Shown: positions 23,452 through 34,891 of the stretch, piece by piece
Numbering within the stretch: position 1 is the first letter of the stretch
Layout of the letters: each line of letters opens with the position of its first letter
NCBI RefSeq assembly: GCF_963675165.1
Contig: NC_087391.1
Coordinates: 3,770,646 to 3,834,645, forward strand
Source of the DNA: Halichondria panicea
Lineage: Eukaryota; Porifera; Demospongiae; Suberitida; Halichondriidae
Direction of reading: 5' to 3'
Length of the DNA: 64,000 nucleotides
Position numbers and translations under genes: made by a program
The notes under the pieces: model-generated
Told to the model about the DNA's origin: nothing
Seen by the model: only the letters and a program-made list of their open reading frames with translations
Database searches by the model: none

Positions 23452-24123
23452 TGGTAGTCGCAGTAATGGTGACGTGGCTGTCTCCATCAATCCAATGGTA
23501 GCAGGGAAATTGGTCGACTTCCTGCAGCTGTAAGTCGACTACAGTGACAAAGCTCACATACCAGTGATCTTCAAACCAACCGGAGTCACAACCGACCACC
23601 ACTACCAGCACTTTGCCCAAGTCATCATCAGTTACAATTGCATGCCAGGTTGTTAAATGAATTTTCCCTTACTTGAAAATCAAACCAGCGTCGCAGTGAT
23701 CGTTTTTCTGTCTTTCCTTTGTCTCCCACCAGCATGACATAGTAGTTCCAGCGTCCAGTTGCTTTCGTAACAATTTGTACACCATAGTAGTACTTTCCAT
23801 CTGGAATCAGAGAAACACGGAAAGTTAATCATCAAGTTGTCAGTTTGAAATACTTAGCTGCTCTATTACTGTACAAGAGTATAAGTACCGAAAAACCATG
23901 CAGCTATCATTATAATACTATATGCATGCATGGTTGCATGTACCATAGTATCTATTGTACATTGTAATCTATATGTAAATCATGCACACTGACCTTGCTT
24001 CAATAATGAATGCTCAAAATAAGCGACAGTGACTACTTCTCCATCAACAGCTTCACCATAGCCTTCACTCTCTCGCTTCGGGATAGTAGATGACACCTTT
24101 TAAACTTCATAGACATCGGCCAT
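23452..24123 (-). pseudogene. Inverted 5' fragment of a PLAT-lipoxygenase (exons 1-2)
   Basis: On the minus strand, exon 1 is 24,123-23,994 and exon 2 is 23,810-23,452, with recognisable donor and acceptor sites. It is broken: exon 1 reads GAAGTTTAA where intact copies read GAAGTTCAA (stop at codon 8) and lacks one GAA codon. Exon 2 lacks bases around GGAACTACTATGTCATG and has extra bases in the segment CCTGGCATGCAATTG. Exons 3-6 are missing. The wording (GCDSGWFEDHW) is closer to copy C than to A or B. Confidence 0.85.
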
Positions 24124-24817
24124 TTCCTGGAAAGTTTCCTGCTCACAATAAACGAGCTGCATGTAGAGGTTGGTAGATTATGCTTGTGATATTACCTATG
24201 ATGCTATTCTTTTATGCTCGAGTTAACAGCCTATTAAATTGCTTTTCAAATCGCCTATTATTCCCACATTATTCCTCCAAAGCACAACATAGACCCCATG
24301 TCATCGCACAAGTAACATCAAACTATAAATAATGGTCACATGACACTATAATATAAAATGCCAAGGAGATAATCACATGCCTACAAATGTTATGATTCGT
24401 ACTGACCTGCATTTCCAAAACCTGCCTATTATTATTCTCATAATTGTTATAAAGGTGCCTATTATGCCAGCATAATCTATACCAACCCCTAGCTGCATGC
24501 CGGTGAATACAACAACAAAAATCCACTGCATTTTATTCTCAGTGACTTGTAAAGCCGGAAAATATACCCACACACACTCCTGCAGTGCATATATAGTATG
24601 ACTGTGCAATTAGACGACAGACTGTCGTCTGTGTTGTCTAATTGAAGAATAACAAACAATTGTAATTATGCCAGTATAGATCTACACGTTAAATCTATGT
24701 ATGAACCGTATAGGAGTGTGTGCATGGGTATATATATATTATTGTCCAGTTTTATTACTGGTCACTGAGAATAAAGAACTACAAACAATCACATAATTAT
24801 AGCAACTACAGTATACA
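24124..24817 (-). repeat. Inverted copy of the lipoxygenase upstream flank
   Basis: The reverse complement matches 29.40-29.70 kb and 42.00-42.26 kb, upstream of copies B and C (for example CATTATTCCTCCAAAGCACAA against TTTGGAAGAATAATGTGG). The inverted fragment therefore includes promoter-side sequence as well as exons 1-2. Bases 24,640-24,810 are unassigned. Confidence 0.65.
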
Positions 24818-26560
24818 TTTGTGCTTAGGAGTCTTCAAGGGTGTGGAGAAGGAGTTTGATCTTGTCTATACACGAGTTTGAAATGAAGCCTCGCAGAAAT
24901 CAGGGGGTCCGACTGGGCAACCAAGGAGTGAGAAGCCTTCACGGACTATGGGGATAGCCGAAGGAAGGGGGTTGACAGATTCATCAGCGTCAGCAGGGAT
25001 ATAGAGGAGGGACTTGGCTTTATTCAAGTGAAGGCCAATTCTCAGACATTCTCTTTCAATGATCGCGAGAGCAGATAGGAGGTCGTTGGGTGATCCGATT
25101 AGGGTACCATCGTCCAAATACCACGCGTTAAGGGCCAGGCCTGGGACTTCAGATTGAATGCAATCAATGATAGGTTAGAGTGTGAGGGCAAAACCAAGAG
25201 GATCCCCTTGTTGAACTCCGCTGCAGCTGAGTAGGGGGTGGCTTCCCAACAAAAGGTTGGGCTGGCTGGAGTAGCAGGCTTCTATCCAGGGGGAGAGAGA
25301 GGGAATGTGCTTTCGGAACTCCTGAAACATCTTCCCCGATCGATGCTATAGAAAAATCGACAAGGAGAGTCCAGCACCTGTCACTGGGGCTTGAGGAGAA
25401 GTGGCTGGATACTGCATGGATGATTGCTTCGCAGCCCCCTTTTACGCCAACGCCCAGCTGGTTTGGGAGAAAGTGGGGAAGAGGAAAGTGGGGAAGAGCA
25501 GTGGGTCAGGTCGAGAATGCGAGGCATTTCAAAGTGAGCCTACAAAGACACTCACCGATGGCAAACGGGGGCAGGCCTCCACACTTCTTCCTAATAGCGA
25601 TCAGAGTTGCCCCACAGAGATGAGGTATGATGGTGGGTGGAGCACGGCCAGAAGCTAGCAGGTTTACCATGCTAGTTAGAGAGAAGAGCAGCTAGCCTAT
25701 TCGCATGATTGAGTGACGGGCAAAGGACAGCCTCACGGAGGTGGCTAGGGCGGAGACCGGAGGGACCCGGGGCTGGGAATGACTTGACTCCTTTCGAGAC
25801 AGTTGACTCGGTCAATTTGATTGGTGATGGGGTAGGGCCAGGGGGAATCCCAGGAGAAGGAACCTGGGGGTGCTTGCTTAGCATGTCTTTCAGGACCGTT
25901 TCGTCAGCTGGGGCTGCTCCAAGAGCCTTCATGGCTTTTCTGTATTGGCCGTTCTGAGTGGCATGTAAGGCATTTTGTTTACGGAGGTTCGTCGGATGTT
26001 TGCGACGAGAGGCTTGAGCTTGACTGCTCTCCACTGCTTCAGTCCACAGGCCTAGGCAGTCGCCACGTTTGAGGCGAGACTTTACTAGCTTAAGGATTTC
26101 TCTCCAGCGGAGGTGATAGCCAGAAGCAGGGCTTGCTAGGACACACTTTGCTAGCATAAGAAGTTTCAGCCATGCAGAGAGTAGAGTCAGTTGGGTTGGC
26201 GACAGTGGATGAGAGAGAGGTACTCAGAGAAGCAGCCCAGGAGTCTCGGGCGCCGTGGGTACTGAGGACCAGATCCAGAGTTGGGAGGTTGGGGGGGACT
26301 GGCGTGATTGAGAATCAGGAAAAGAGCCCAGTGTGTGAGATCTGATGGGATCAGGAATTGAGTTTCCAGAGGAAGACGACGATGTGCCTTGAGGTAGAGT
26401 ATTATGGCATCTCCCAGCCTCCCCAGGGAGACAATGAGAGCACGGGGAGCCAGCTGACACAGGCACATCTCAGACACTTAGCAAAACCATTGCACCGGCA
26501 ACAACGACGTAATGTACTATGGCATGCGCTAAAACACCACTGGCTTGCGTTCTTTCAGCA
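24818..26560 (-). pseudogene. LINE-like reverse transcriptase remnant, unit A
   Basis: Minus-strand frames carry a segment ending GYHLRWREIL, then GPSGLRPSHLREA (RT finger/palm entry), then after breaks the catalytic YLDDGTLIG box near 25,117 and a following HLNKAKSLL helix. The frames are interrupted by stops and frameshifts. The 3' part present in unit B (36.57-37.7 kb) is absent. Resemblance is to RT open frames common in sponge and cnidarian genomes; the clade is not assigned. The whole remnant is duplicated with the lipoxygenase gene, so it was there before the duplication. Confidence 0.8.
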
Positions 26561-26797
26561 TGTCCAGTCCAGTTGCCACATTTAGTGCATCTTATCTGAT
26601 AATTCAATTGTAACAGTTGTACAATTACAGTGTGTGCCGGGTATTAATTATTTTCATGCCATTTAATTAGCTAACAAACACATGTACCCGTATATATACA
26701 TGCACACATAATTATTATAATTATTACAATCCCAACACCGGACATGCATTGTAATCACAAATCAGTAGCAAAAAGATGAAAATTGATTCCAGCAGAT

Positions 26798-26970
26798 TAC
26801 CGTATAGCACGAAATTTTTGAGTGGGTTAATTTTCGCTGATTTTATGGGTTAGCAATCCTACATGAAAATTATTCTTTAATCAGAATTATCTGCTATAAC
26901 GTGCAAAGATTGAAGGCGTGGCTTCCGGTAAGCAGTCATTCCACGAACATTGTTAGGCCCAGATAAATTA
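26798..26970. mobile_element. Truncated TACCGTATAGC-type MITE
   Basis: Left end TACCGTATAGCACGAAATTT, then GTTAGCAATCCTACATGAAA and GGCGTGGCTTCC as in the complete copy at 59,147-59,376. The right third is missing. Confidence 0.75.
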
Positions 26971-27101
26971 TGTTTTTTTCACCCATTATTCTAATTCTTG
27001 AAAATTGTGCCATTATTCTCATAAAAAAATCCGATTATTCTCATAAAAAATTGGCCCAAAAATGAGATTATAAGACGTAGACATAAACACAGCACACAAC
27101 G

Positions 27102-27170
27102 TAGCCTCGATCCCAGGCCGAGTTTTCGCTTTTATAACGGTTAGGCGAACAACTATAGGGATCGAGGCTA
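27102..27170. mobile_element. Very short hairpin element TAGCCTCGATCCC
   Basis: TAGCCTCGATCCCAGGC on the left is mirrored by GGGATCGAGGCTA on the right, total 69 bases. Relatives: about 14,735-14,790, 29,900-29,955, 40,215-40,290 and 44,873-45,040. This small foldback family recurs throughout the window. Confidence 0.7.
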
Positions 27171-27439
27171 CACACAACGACAAAATTAATATATCATGAT
27201 TCTCATTGTTATCTTGACTTGAAGTGATATTCACTTTAATATTCATGCACCTTCAGCCATTTTTGCCATGAGAACATCGTTATGCAAAACTTGATGTAAC
27301 TAGAGCACTAAAGTGCAAACCCTCGGCGGGCTGGTGACATGATTAAGAAACCAGAAGAGTGATATGATGTATGACTGAGCTGTCTAGCATGCACAGCAAC
27401 TCAGCCTCAGGAGCAATAAAACAGATGTTGAGTTTTTAG

Positions 27440-28170
27440 TGGTACATAGTTATATGCACTGTGGATCACAGCAAAGAAGCTTGGAGTCTCAGAGAAGTAT
27501 GGAGTAGGTAGTGTGCTACAGAGACAGCAAGTCAGACACAATTCTAGCTTTCTATTTAGCGACCCTTTTCCATTGTTCCTGGTACGGGATCACTTCAGCT
27601 ATAAATACTTTTTTTTTTTTTTTTTTTTTTTTTTTCTTATTGCAAGTGAGAAGATAAAAGACAAAAGACAAAACAAAAAAACAAACCAAGAAAAAACAAC
27701 AAAAACATGTGACATAATTTTATAAAGTTCCTGGGTGAAAACACATGTTTCAGACCGATAGCACCCGGCCTTCTTGAGTTGCTAGGTCAATAGTGCCAGT
27801 GTCTAAGGCCTTCCATGGTGTGGTGGTGGTGAATGACTTCCTAGAGCCTCTGATGCACATAATCTCTGATCTTATGAGGGAGAAATTTAGCCTACATCTC
27901 ATCCAATTCAGAGTTGTGCTGTATGTTTTGTCCTGTTTCTCTGCCAGCATTGAAGCTAGTTTCTTGTAGACAATATCTGCAGCCGGACCCGTACCTCCAA
28001 CAGCAGAGAAAACCAAAGGCGTGAACGATCCATACGTAGGGTGCCTCGAATAAAGGCCGTGCCGTGTGTAGTAATAGCTAAGCTGCCAACGTGTAAGTTC
28101 AAGATTTTTAGCTTTTGCTCGCTTTTATTCGACAACGAAGCTTTAACATCAAAATCTGCTGAATTAGTAC
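27440..28170. repeat. Copy of the 5'-end dispersed repeat, interrupted by a LINE 3' end
   Basis: GACCCTTTTCCATTGTTCCT to ATAAATAC at the left, and GTAGGGTGCCTCGAATAAAG to ACAACGAAGCTTT at the right, match bases 60-230. The intervening 27,609-28,031 is foreign. Confidence 0.75.
27609..28031 (-). mobile_element. 5'-truncated LINE-like insertion with poly(A) tail (T27 on plus strand)
   Basis: The plus strand begins with 27 T (27,609-27,635), which is a poly(A) tail for a minus-strand element. Reading from 28,016 leftward, one frame gives VFSAVGGTGPAADIVYKKLA then LNWMRCRLNFSLIRSEIMCI. This resembles the C-terminal segment of reverse transcriptase proteins from sponge/cnidarian retroelements (from memory). 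ATAC flanks both sides (27,605-27,608 and 28,032-28,035), a short target-site duplication. The paralogous repeat at bases 110-125 is the empty site. Poly(A), 5' truncation and the duplication together indicate target-primed reverse transcription. Confidence 0.82.
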
Positions 28171-28447
28171 CTTAGGTGTTTCAGCACACTCAATTTAGCA
28201 CATGTAATCTAACATCAAAATTACAACCCATGAAATTGCACACCATGCAATACAACACACTGGCTGTGCTATAATTATGCCTACAAAACAGCGCATCTAG
28301 TGTGCTGAATCACTGTTTAGCACACCTTCAGGGTCTAAAATAGCACACCTCTTTTCTCTGTGTAAACATTGTATGTACAACGAAATGCTTTTAGAGGCCA
28401 TTCAATGAAATATTAATTAAGTGCCTCAAAAATTTCGCGCTATACAG

Positions 28448-28756
28448 TATATCTCACCATCTTCCCAACATGCATGTGTATATACACATGCACCACAGCT
28501 TCTACAAGCAGGAAGGTTATTCCAGCAGACAGTCTATATCTCACCACCTTCCCAACATGTGTAACACATGCACTACGCTTCTACAAGCAGGAAGGTTATT
28601 CCAGCAGACAGACGTCTATATATCTCACCATCTTCCCAACATGTGTATACACATGCACCACAGCTTCCACAAACATGCAGGAAGGTTATTCCAGCAGACA
28701 GTCTCATGTGTATACACATGCACCACAGCTTCCACAAACATGCAGGAAGGTTATAA
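28448..28756. repeat. Minisatellite, about 85-bp unit, four units
   Basis: Units contain ATCTCACCATCTTCCCAACA, CACATGCACCACAGCTTC and AGGAAGGTTATTCCAGCAG. The block at 41,135-41,371 upstream of copy C has three units, so copy number differs between paralogues. A long repetitive frame results but is not a credible protein. Units have no unique spacers, so it is not a CRISPR array. Confidence 0.88.
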
Positions 28757-28873
28757 ATGATAAGGTCTGCATGCATTCCTGCATGATGATGCATTTGCAT
28801 GTTATTGTGTTAATGTTCACGCATTTGCAAGTATGCATGTTATTGTGTTTCGTGGTTTAAAATTAATGTTCAC

Positions 28874-28894
28874 GGGGGGGGGGGGGGGGGGGGG
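28874..28894. repeat. Poly(G) run of 21 bases
   Basis: The corresponding place upstream of copy C (about 41,475) has only three G. Either a real homopolymer expansion or a sequencing/assembly artefact. It is a potential G-quadruplex former. Confidence 0.85.
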
Positions 28895-28931
28895 ACCCAC
28901 CTGTGCACACTATCAAATCCATACAGGTATA

Positions 28932-29140
28932 TACCGTATAGCGGGTAAGTTTCGTGGGGTAAAAAATTCGTTCAACTCGAGAAAAGGTGGTTTTCGTGAG
29001 TAAAAATTTCGTTTAGTCTCGTGGCTGCACGGCATTCCTACATTCCGATAAGCCACGCCTACGTTAAAATTTCGTGGAGGTCAGCCTGCCCACGAAAATA
29101 ACGAATATTTTACCCCACGAAAATTACCCGCTATACGGTA
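28932..29140. mobile_element. TACCGTATAGCGGGTAA-type MITE
   Basis: The ends TACCGTATAGCGGGTAAGTT and AAATTACCCGCTATACGGTA are inverted, and most of the element folds back (TTTCGTGGGGTAAAA against TTTTACCCCACGAAA). It has a paralogous copy at 41,528-41,736. Confidence 0.88.
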
Positions 29141-30237
29141 TACATAACACAACGAAGTAAATATTATTGTTTGTACAAGCATCCCTTATATAGATTCCCC
29201 AGAAGTGCTATGGTATAATTATGATGCTAAAAGGAGGAGCTATACTGTGTACACATGCACAATCTTTCCGTTAACTGCATGTTTACATGTATACTTGTTT
29301 GTAAGCTAATCGGGTATCGTAGACCGAAGTAACATATTCTACCGATGTACCGATAATTATATTAAACCGATATAACAGATTTTACTGAGGCTCCGCCACC
29401 TTTGGTAGATTATATGCTAGCATAATCTTGATTATGCTGAATATAGGCACCTTTATAAGGCTGCCGCAGAGGTTTTACGGAAATACAGGAAATACAGGTC
29501 AGTATTAGTCATGTTGCAAGTTTGATGTTACTTAATTGTTGCGACAACATGGTTGTGCTTTGGAAGAATAATGTGGGAATAATAGGCGATTTGAAAAGAA
29601 TTGTTAATTTGAGCATAAAAGAATAGGTAATAATTATCTCGAGCATAATCTACCAACTCCTAACCACTATCCAGTTGTACATGTGCACGAGTTTAAGATA
29701 TTAGTATAGTGCATGTTGGCAGAGTTGAGTGCTATAGAACTAGCTAATTATAAGCCCCAGAGTCAGCTCCAAGAGACATGCAAGGATTAACAATTGCATG
29801 ATTAACTATTTATTACAGGAAGTAACCATTTTTTAAGCCAGATATATAGACCAGGCAGAGTACTTCTGAGAATCAGAGGAGAGTGTACTGGCTGAGGTAG
29901 CCTCGATTCCAGGCCGCTCTCAATTGAGAAAGACGAGGGGCTGGGATCAAGGCTATGGCTGAGGTTGACCACTAATTGACCTAGGAAACACCATGCATGA
30001 CTTTAAAGTACAGGTTCCAAGAATCCTAGCCTTTAGAAAGTGTATATTTCCTTAAGGAAATAGTAATTCGTGTCTTAACACAGTACACATTCCATGAACC
30101 CTTAACACAGTATATACACATTCCATGAACGAGTATGGGTTCTGGTCTTTGAGCATAAATGCAATGGATTTTTCTGCTTATTAGTTGTTTTCGCATGCAG
30201 CTCTTTCACAGTGAGCAAGAAGAAACTTTCCAAAGAA

Positions 30238-33200
30238 ATGGCCGAGGTCTATGAAGTTCAAAAGGTGTCATCGACTATCCAGAAGCGAGAGAGTGAAGGC
30301 TATGGTGAAGCTGTTGATGGAGAAGAAGTAGTCACTGTCGCTTATTTTGAGCAATCATTATCGATGCAAAGTCAGTGTGCATGATTAAATTTACATGCGT
30401 ATATAGCTGGTTGTAATTACTCCAGCACAGTAGTATGCAGCTGGTTGTACTTACTCCCGCACAGTAATTATTTAACTTGATGATTGACTTTTCCTTTTTT
30501 CCCCTATTCCAGGTGGAAAGTACTACTATGGTGTACAAATTGTTACTGGCAAGCAACTGGACACTGGAACTACTGGTGATTCCTATGTGATACTGGTGGG
30601 AGACAAGGGGAAGACTGAAAAACTATCACTGCGAGGCTGGTTTGATTATCAAGTAGGGGAAAATTCATTGAGCAACCTGACAATTGTAACTGACGATGAC
30701 TTGGGTAAAGTGCTGGTTGTGGTTGTCGGTTGTGACACTGGTTGGTTTGAAGATCACTGGTATGTGAGCTTTGTCACTGTAGTCAACTTACAGCTACAGG
30801 AAGTTGACGAATTTCCCTGCTACCACTGGATTGACGGGGACAGCCACGTCACCATTACTGCGACTACCAGTAAGTTTATTGTTGTTTTTACTATGAGTCG
30901 AAGCAGGAAAATCGTTAATATAACTGCTTTCGTTGTAGCTACAAAAAGGGATGTTGCTGGGAACAACATTTTGCTTCAACAGAGAGCTAGGCAGCTGGTA
31001 CAGCGCCGAGATGTCTATAGATGGAGTAAAGATGAGGTTAGTGGCCTTCCATCTGGAATCGATGACACTGTTGCGAAGCTACCTGCTGATGAGCAATTTC
31101 GAACCGTCAAAAGTATCAATTTTACTACTGATGCTGTGAAAAGTATGGGCAGCCTAAAGATCGCAGGCCTCTTTGTCGATTGTGATGATCTCCATGGCTA
31201 TGAGGTACTTGCACGAAACTTGGGAGGAGAGAGGCAGCTCTATGAGGCTGGGCGTTGGACATCGGATGTGGAATTTGGACGACAAATGATGAATGGAGTC
31301 AATCCAATTTTCATCGAGAAGTGCAGAGCTGTTCCACCCAATTTCCAAGTGACCAACGAAATGGTTCAGCCATTTATGAGCCTTTCTCTTGAAGAAGAAA
31401 TGAAGGTGTGTGAGTTCAAATTAAGTGACCAATAGATATAGTTAAACCCAAGGCGGCGCGTGGGTGGCCACAGGTTATAGTAGTCCGTTAGTTGTTTATT
31501 TTCTGAGTTTGATCACCTAGCTGACATAGCACTGAATTTACAGCATATAGATAGCCTCGTTATTAGTGTTAATGGTGGCGGATTTTAATATTATAGCTTG
31601 TCGAAGAAACTAACTTGCACGTTGGCGCAGGGACATGCGGCTTGTATAAGTTATACTTATTATGATTGTGGTTTGTTGTCTTGGAAGCTTCTTTGCTGAC
31701 TCTGTTGTAGTCCTAGCCCCAAAACCAGAGGAGGTTGGACACGCGTCATAATTTGTCAGTATGTCAAGGGACAATTCGAATTTTTTCTTCCAGTCCCTCA
31801 TAGCTCGCAATCTACAGTGCAGTGCGTACAGTCTAGAGAGTAGATTATCATGCATTTGTAAATATAGTTGTACTTAAGATTGGAGCTTGTGTAGATTGAA
31901 TAAGCTACAACATAATTATACGTGTTCAAAAATTTCCCACAAAATTATTTAGGTGAAAACGGGGTGATCGTGAATGCGTAAAGTGTTTCTAGACAAGTTT
32001 TTTGTTACCAAAATTAGAAAAGCTTACTCAGTGTACCTTAGCCATTAGAATTAGTACTTAACCGAAAAAGCAGCAATTTTAAACACTTTAGAGGATGTGT
32101 ATAGCATGCATCTTTGAATTTCATAAGATAGCCAAACTATTATAGATGTTGTGACCAAGTCGCAGACCTTAGCCGAAAACTATTAATCTTTTTTCACTCT
32201 AACTGATTACCCACTGTAACAATTTGCTGTTCTATTAATCACCACAAACCCACCACGTCAACAGCCGAAGGTTAGCACTTCAGTGCTCTAGTTCATAACT
32301 ATAGTAATTACCGTATAGCTGGTAATTTCCGGTGGACAAAATATTCGTGGTTTTCGTGGTTGGAGCTCTGACCACAAATATTTTACCCACGAATGAAGCG
32401 ACCTTGCCTACCTTTACCTGCAGTGCAAGCAGCAATCACGAAAATATTATCCATGAAGTGATTAAATATTGCTCAACCACGAATGTTTTGCCCCCAAAAA
32501 TTACCCGTTATACGGTATATTGTGCACTTTACTTAGCCACTGAAGTTGGTATATAGTGCACCACTGTTGCCCCTTTTGCAGTACTTGTTTACTCTATATT
32601 TGTTATTTCTTACCCACAGGCTGGTCACATTTACATCTGTGACATGAAAATCATGGACGGGCTCAAGTCAAGAGATGGATATTTCAATGTTGCCCCGATC
32701 TGTCTGCTCCATGTGAACAAGAGCAAGCAACTGGTCCCCATTGCTATCCAGCTGAAGCAAGGCAAAAGGGAAGAAGAAAAGACAGATAATCCGATTTTCC
32801 TGCCCAGTGACAGCTGGATCGATTGGCTCCTGGCTAAAATTTACTATCAGAGTGCACACAGCCAGGTAAGATTTTGAGTGGTTAAAATGTTTTTTCCATT
32901 TTCTGTGCATGTACATGTGCAGGTTCATCAAGCCTTCACTCACTACACTTCTTGCCACGCTACCATGGAAGTGTATGCTATGGGAACTCAACGTAATCTC
33001 CCAGATCCTCATCCTATTTTCAAGCTGCTTGTACCACACCTTCGCTACACCATGGCTATCAATTCTCGTGCTCGAGCATCTCTCATCAATCCTGGAGGAG
33101 TCATTGACCAATTTTTTGGCATTGGTGGGGAAGGATTAGTTGAGGCATGGAAGAGATGTGGAGCAACCTACAATGTTCACACCAGCAACATCAAGCGTTG

Positions 33201-34212
33201 GGCCAAGGAGCGAGGGGTGGAAAATGCCGAGCAGCTGCCTGGCTACTACTATCGAGACGATGGGATCAAAGTGTGGGATGCTCTGGAGAGCTATGCTAGC
33301 GATATCATCAACGAGTTCTACCAGACAGACGAAGATGTTGTGAAAGACGAGGAGCTGCAATCATGGGCAGAAGACATTCACACCAATGGCTTCCCAGCAT
33401 ACCATGATGCTCCTGTCGGACATGGCTTCCCCAATAAAATGAGTTCCAAGGAAGAGTTGAAGGTGTACTGCACTCTGATCATGTTCACTGGATCGGCCCA
33501 ACACGCATCTGTTAACTTCATGCAGTATTACTACTACCGATTCGTACCAAATGCTCCATTTGGTGTTCGCCGACCACCACCTTCCAAGAAAGGTATTGCA
33601 GATTATCAGTCCATCCTAAACACTGTACCAGAGGAAGAAACAGCCATAAAAAGTGTTGGCGCAACTCATCTTCTCTCTCAGTACAGCCAAAATGAGGTAT
33701 GCCCTATATTGCTATAATTATAGAGTAGCTATATATATACCTTATTAATCCGAGGTGCGTAAGCAGCCACGGGGTATATAGTATATATAGTCAGGGTATG
33801 TATATATGTCAGTCTGTGCATGTGTGTGTCAGTTTTGTCTATTGAGTCTGCTCACCTAGATATCCAAGTGTTGCGTTTACAGTGTATGGTATGCAGGTTG
33901 CGAAATTCAGAGACCAAAAATCTAACTGTCGATCAACTTGCGTTCATATATAAGATTGCACTTCTACACTATCACATATATAGTATATACATGCCATAAC
34001 AGTACACTCCGTACTTTTTTCTGTCACAGAAGTTCCTTGGGGATTTTAAGCTGATGTTCTCAGAGAAAAAAGCCAGAACAAGCCTAGAAAACCTCAAGGC
34101 AGCTCTGACGAAGGTCTCCAAAAGCATTAATACGCGGAACGAAGGCTTGCCTAGTAATATGGAGTACACTGCAATGTTGCCTGAAAAGATCCCAAACAGT
34201 ATTACTATTTGA
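30238..34212 (+). CDS. PLAT-domain lipoxygenase copy B, intact, 719 aa
   Basis: Six exons: 30238-30370, 30513-30869, 30939-31405, 32620-32865, 32923-33696, 34030-34212. Introns 1 and 2 are phase 1, the rest phase 0. Exons 1-2 encode the N-terminal PLAT beta-barrel (about residues 45-163; GKYYYGVQIVTGK, GCDTGWFEDHWYV), which binds membranes and calcium in this family. The catalytic domain follows. Predicted iron ligands by comparison with human 5-lipoxygenase are His403 and His408 (VHQAFTH), His595 and Asn599 (QHASVNF) and the C-terminal Ile719 (IPNSITI). Ala451 lies at the Coffa position (INSRAR), which favours S stereochemistry. Such enzymes dioxygenate polyunsaturated fatty acids; positional specificity cannot be read here. 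The start ATG opens exon 1, and copy C starts at the same codon. Intron 2 is only 69 bp with no stop, so its retention would add 23 residues. Confidence 0.92.
32309..32517. mobile_element. TACCGTATAGC-ended MITE in lipoxygenase B intron 3
   Basis: The ends TACCGTATAGCTGGTAATTT and AAATTACCCGTTATACGGTA are inverted. It occupies the same position as the copy at 19,114-19,326. Confidence 0.82.
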
Positions 34213-34891
34213 GACTTGATTTACCGTTATATTAGTGACTGAAACTTACATGTATAGTAATACAATTAGATCTAGTATAGTTACTTAATTAGAACGCTGT
34301 GTGCGTTGGTTTATATTTTGACTGTGATAGAATCTGATGACTCATTACATATATACTACCTAGACTCTGTTCAGTATAAAGCATGCATGGGAGCACTGCA
34401 AAACTGGAAAAGGTATAATCATGCACTTATCACAATCAGGAGTATAATTATGCTGGATGTGAATGATGATTATTTGCCAATATCTTTACAAACCCACTAT
34501 TATTTTAGTCCATACTACTTGTCTACCAGGTTCACACATCAGTGACGTCACACTATGTAGAGAATTATACCAAGAGTGCATAAGAAGAGAAGAGTGTCAA
34601 ACTACTGATACTTCTACACAAACACTGTGCACAAAGTAACATGCATGCATGACTCGCACGTGATAAAGTATTGTAAATTTACTAAGCCCCGTTTACACCA
34701 GGCCTTTAATCCTGGTTGGAATCCGGATTAAACCTAACCGCGTTCGTGTAAACGGCCTTATCCGGGTTGTAATCCGGATTAGCCAACCCACTTCTGGAGG
34801 TGGTGCAGATTGTGTCAGAAGCGGTTTAGCTGTGAGTAAGCACAAACAGCTAATTCTGAGGTGTTATACATGTTCGTAGTAATAACCTTAC

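Larger units (their letters stand above)
16664..26751. repeat. Segmental duplication, unit A (partner 29,941-39,652)
   Basis: From GGGATCGAGGCTATGGCTG to CACCGGACATGCATTGT the sequence parallels 29,941-39,652, including lipoxygenase exons and introns, the downstream inverted lipoxygenase fragment and the LINE remnant. By eye the homologous parts differ by sparse substitutions and small indels. Unit-specific blocks are the 20.67-21.44 kb MITE block and the 21,549-22,543 insertion (A only), and the left halves between the inverted fragment and the LINE (different in A and B). Confidence 0.88.
28155..29770. repeat. Duplicated upstream block of lipoxygenase B (partner 40,845-42,395)
   Basis: From GCTGAATTAGTACCTTAGGT through minisatellite, MITE and GACATGCAAGGATTA the sequence parallels 40,845-42,395 upstream of copy C. 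With the unit A/B pairing this shows a tandem array built from a unit of roughly 12-13 kb. No gene seen in it. Confidence 0.85.

Noticed and set aside
28448..28756. CRISPR-like repeat array
   Set aside because: Units are contiguous tandem repeats without unique equal-length spacers, in a eukaryotic context.
28470..28860. Frames of 96-128 codons with repeated Cys/His-rich segments
   Set aside because: They arise from the 85-bp minisatellite. Unit number differs between paralogues and all three frames are open in part.
32668..33111. 147-codon minus-strand frame opposite lipoxygenase B
   Set aside because: It is an antisense shadow of exons 4-5, repeated at each paralogue, with no independent protein character.
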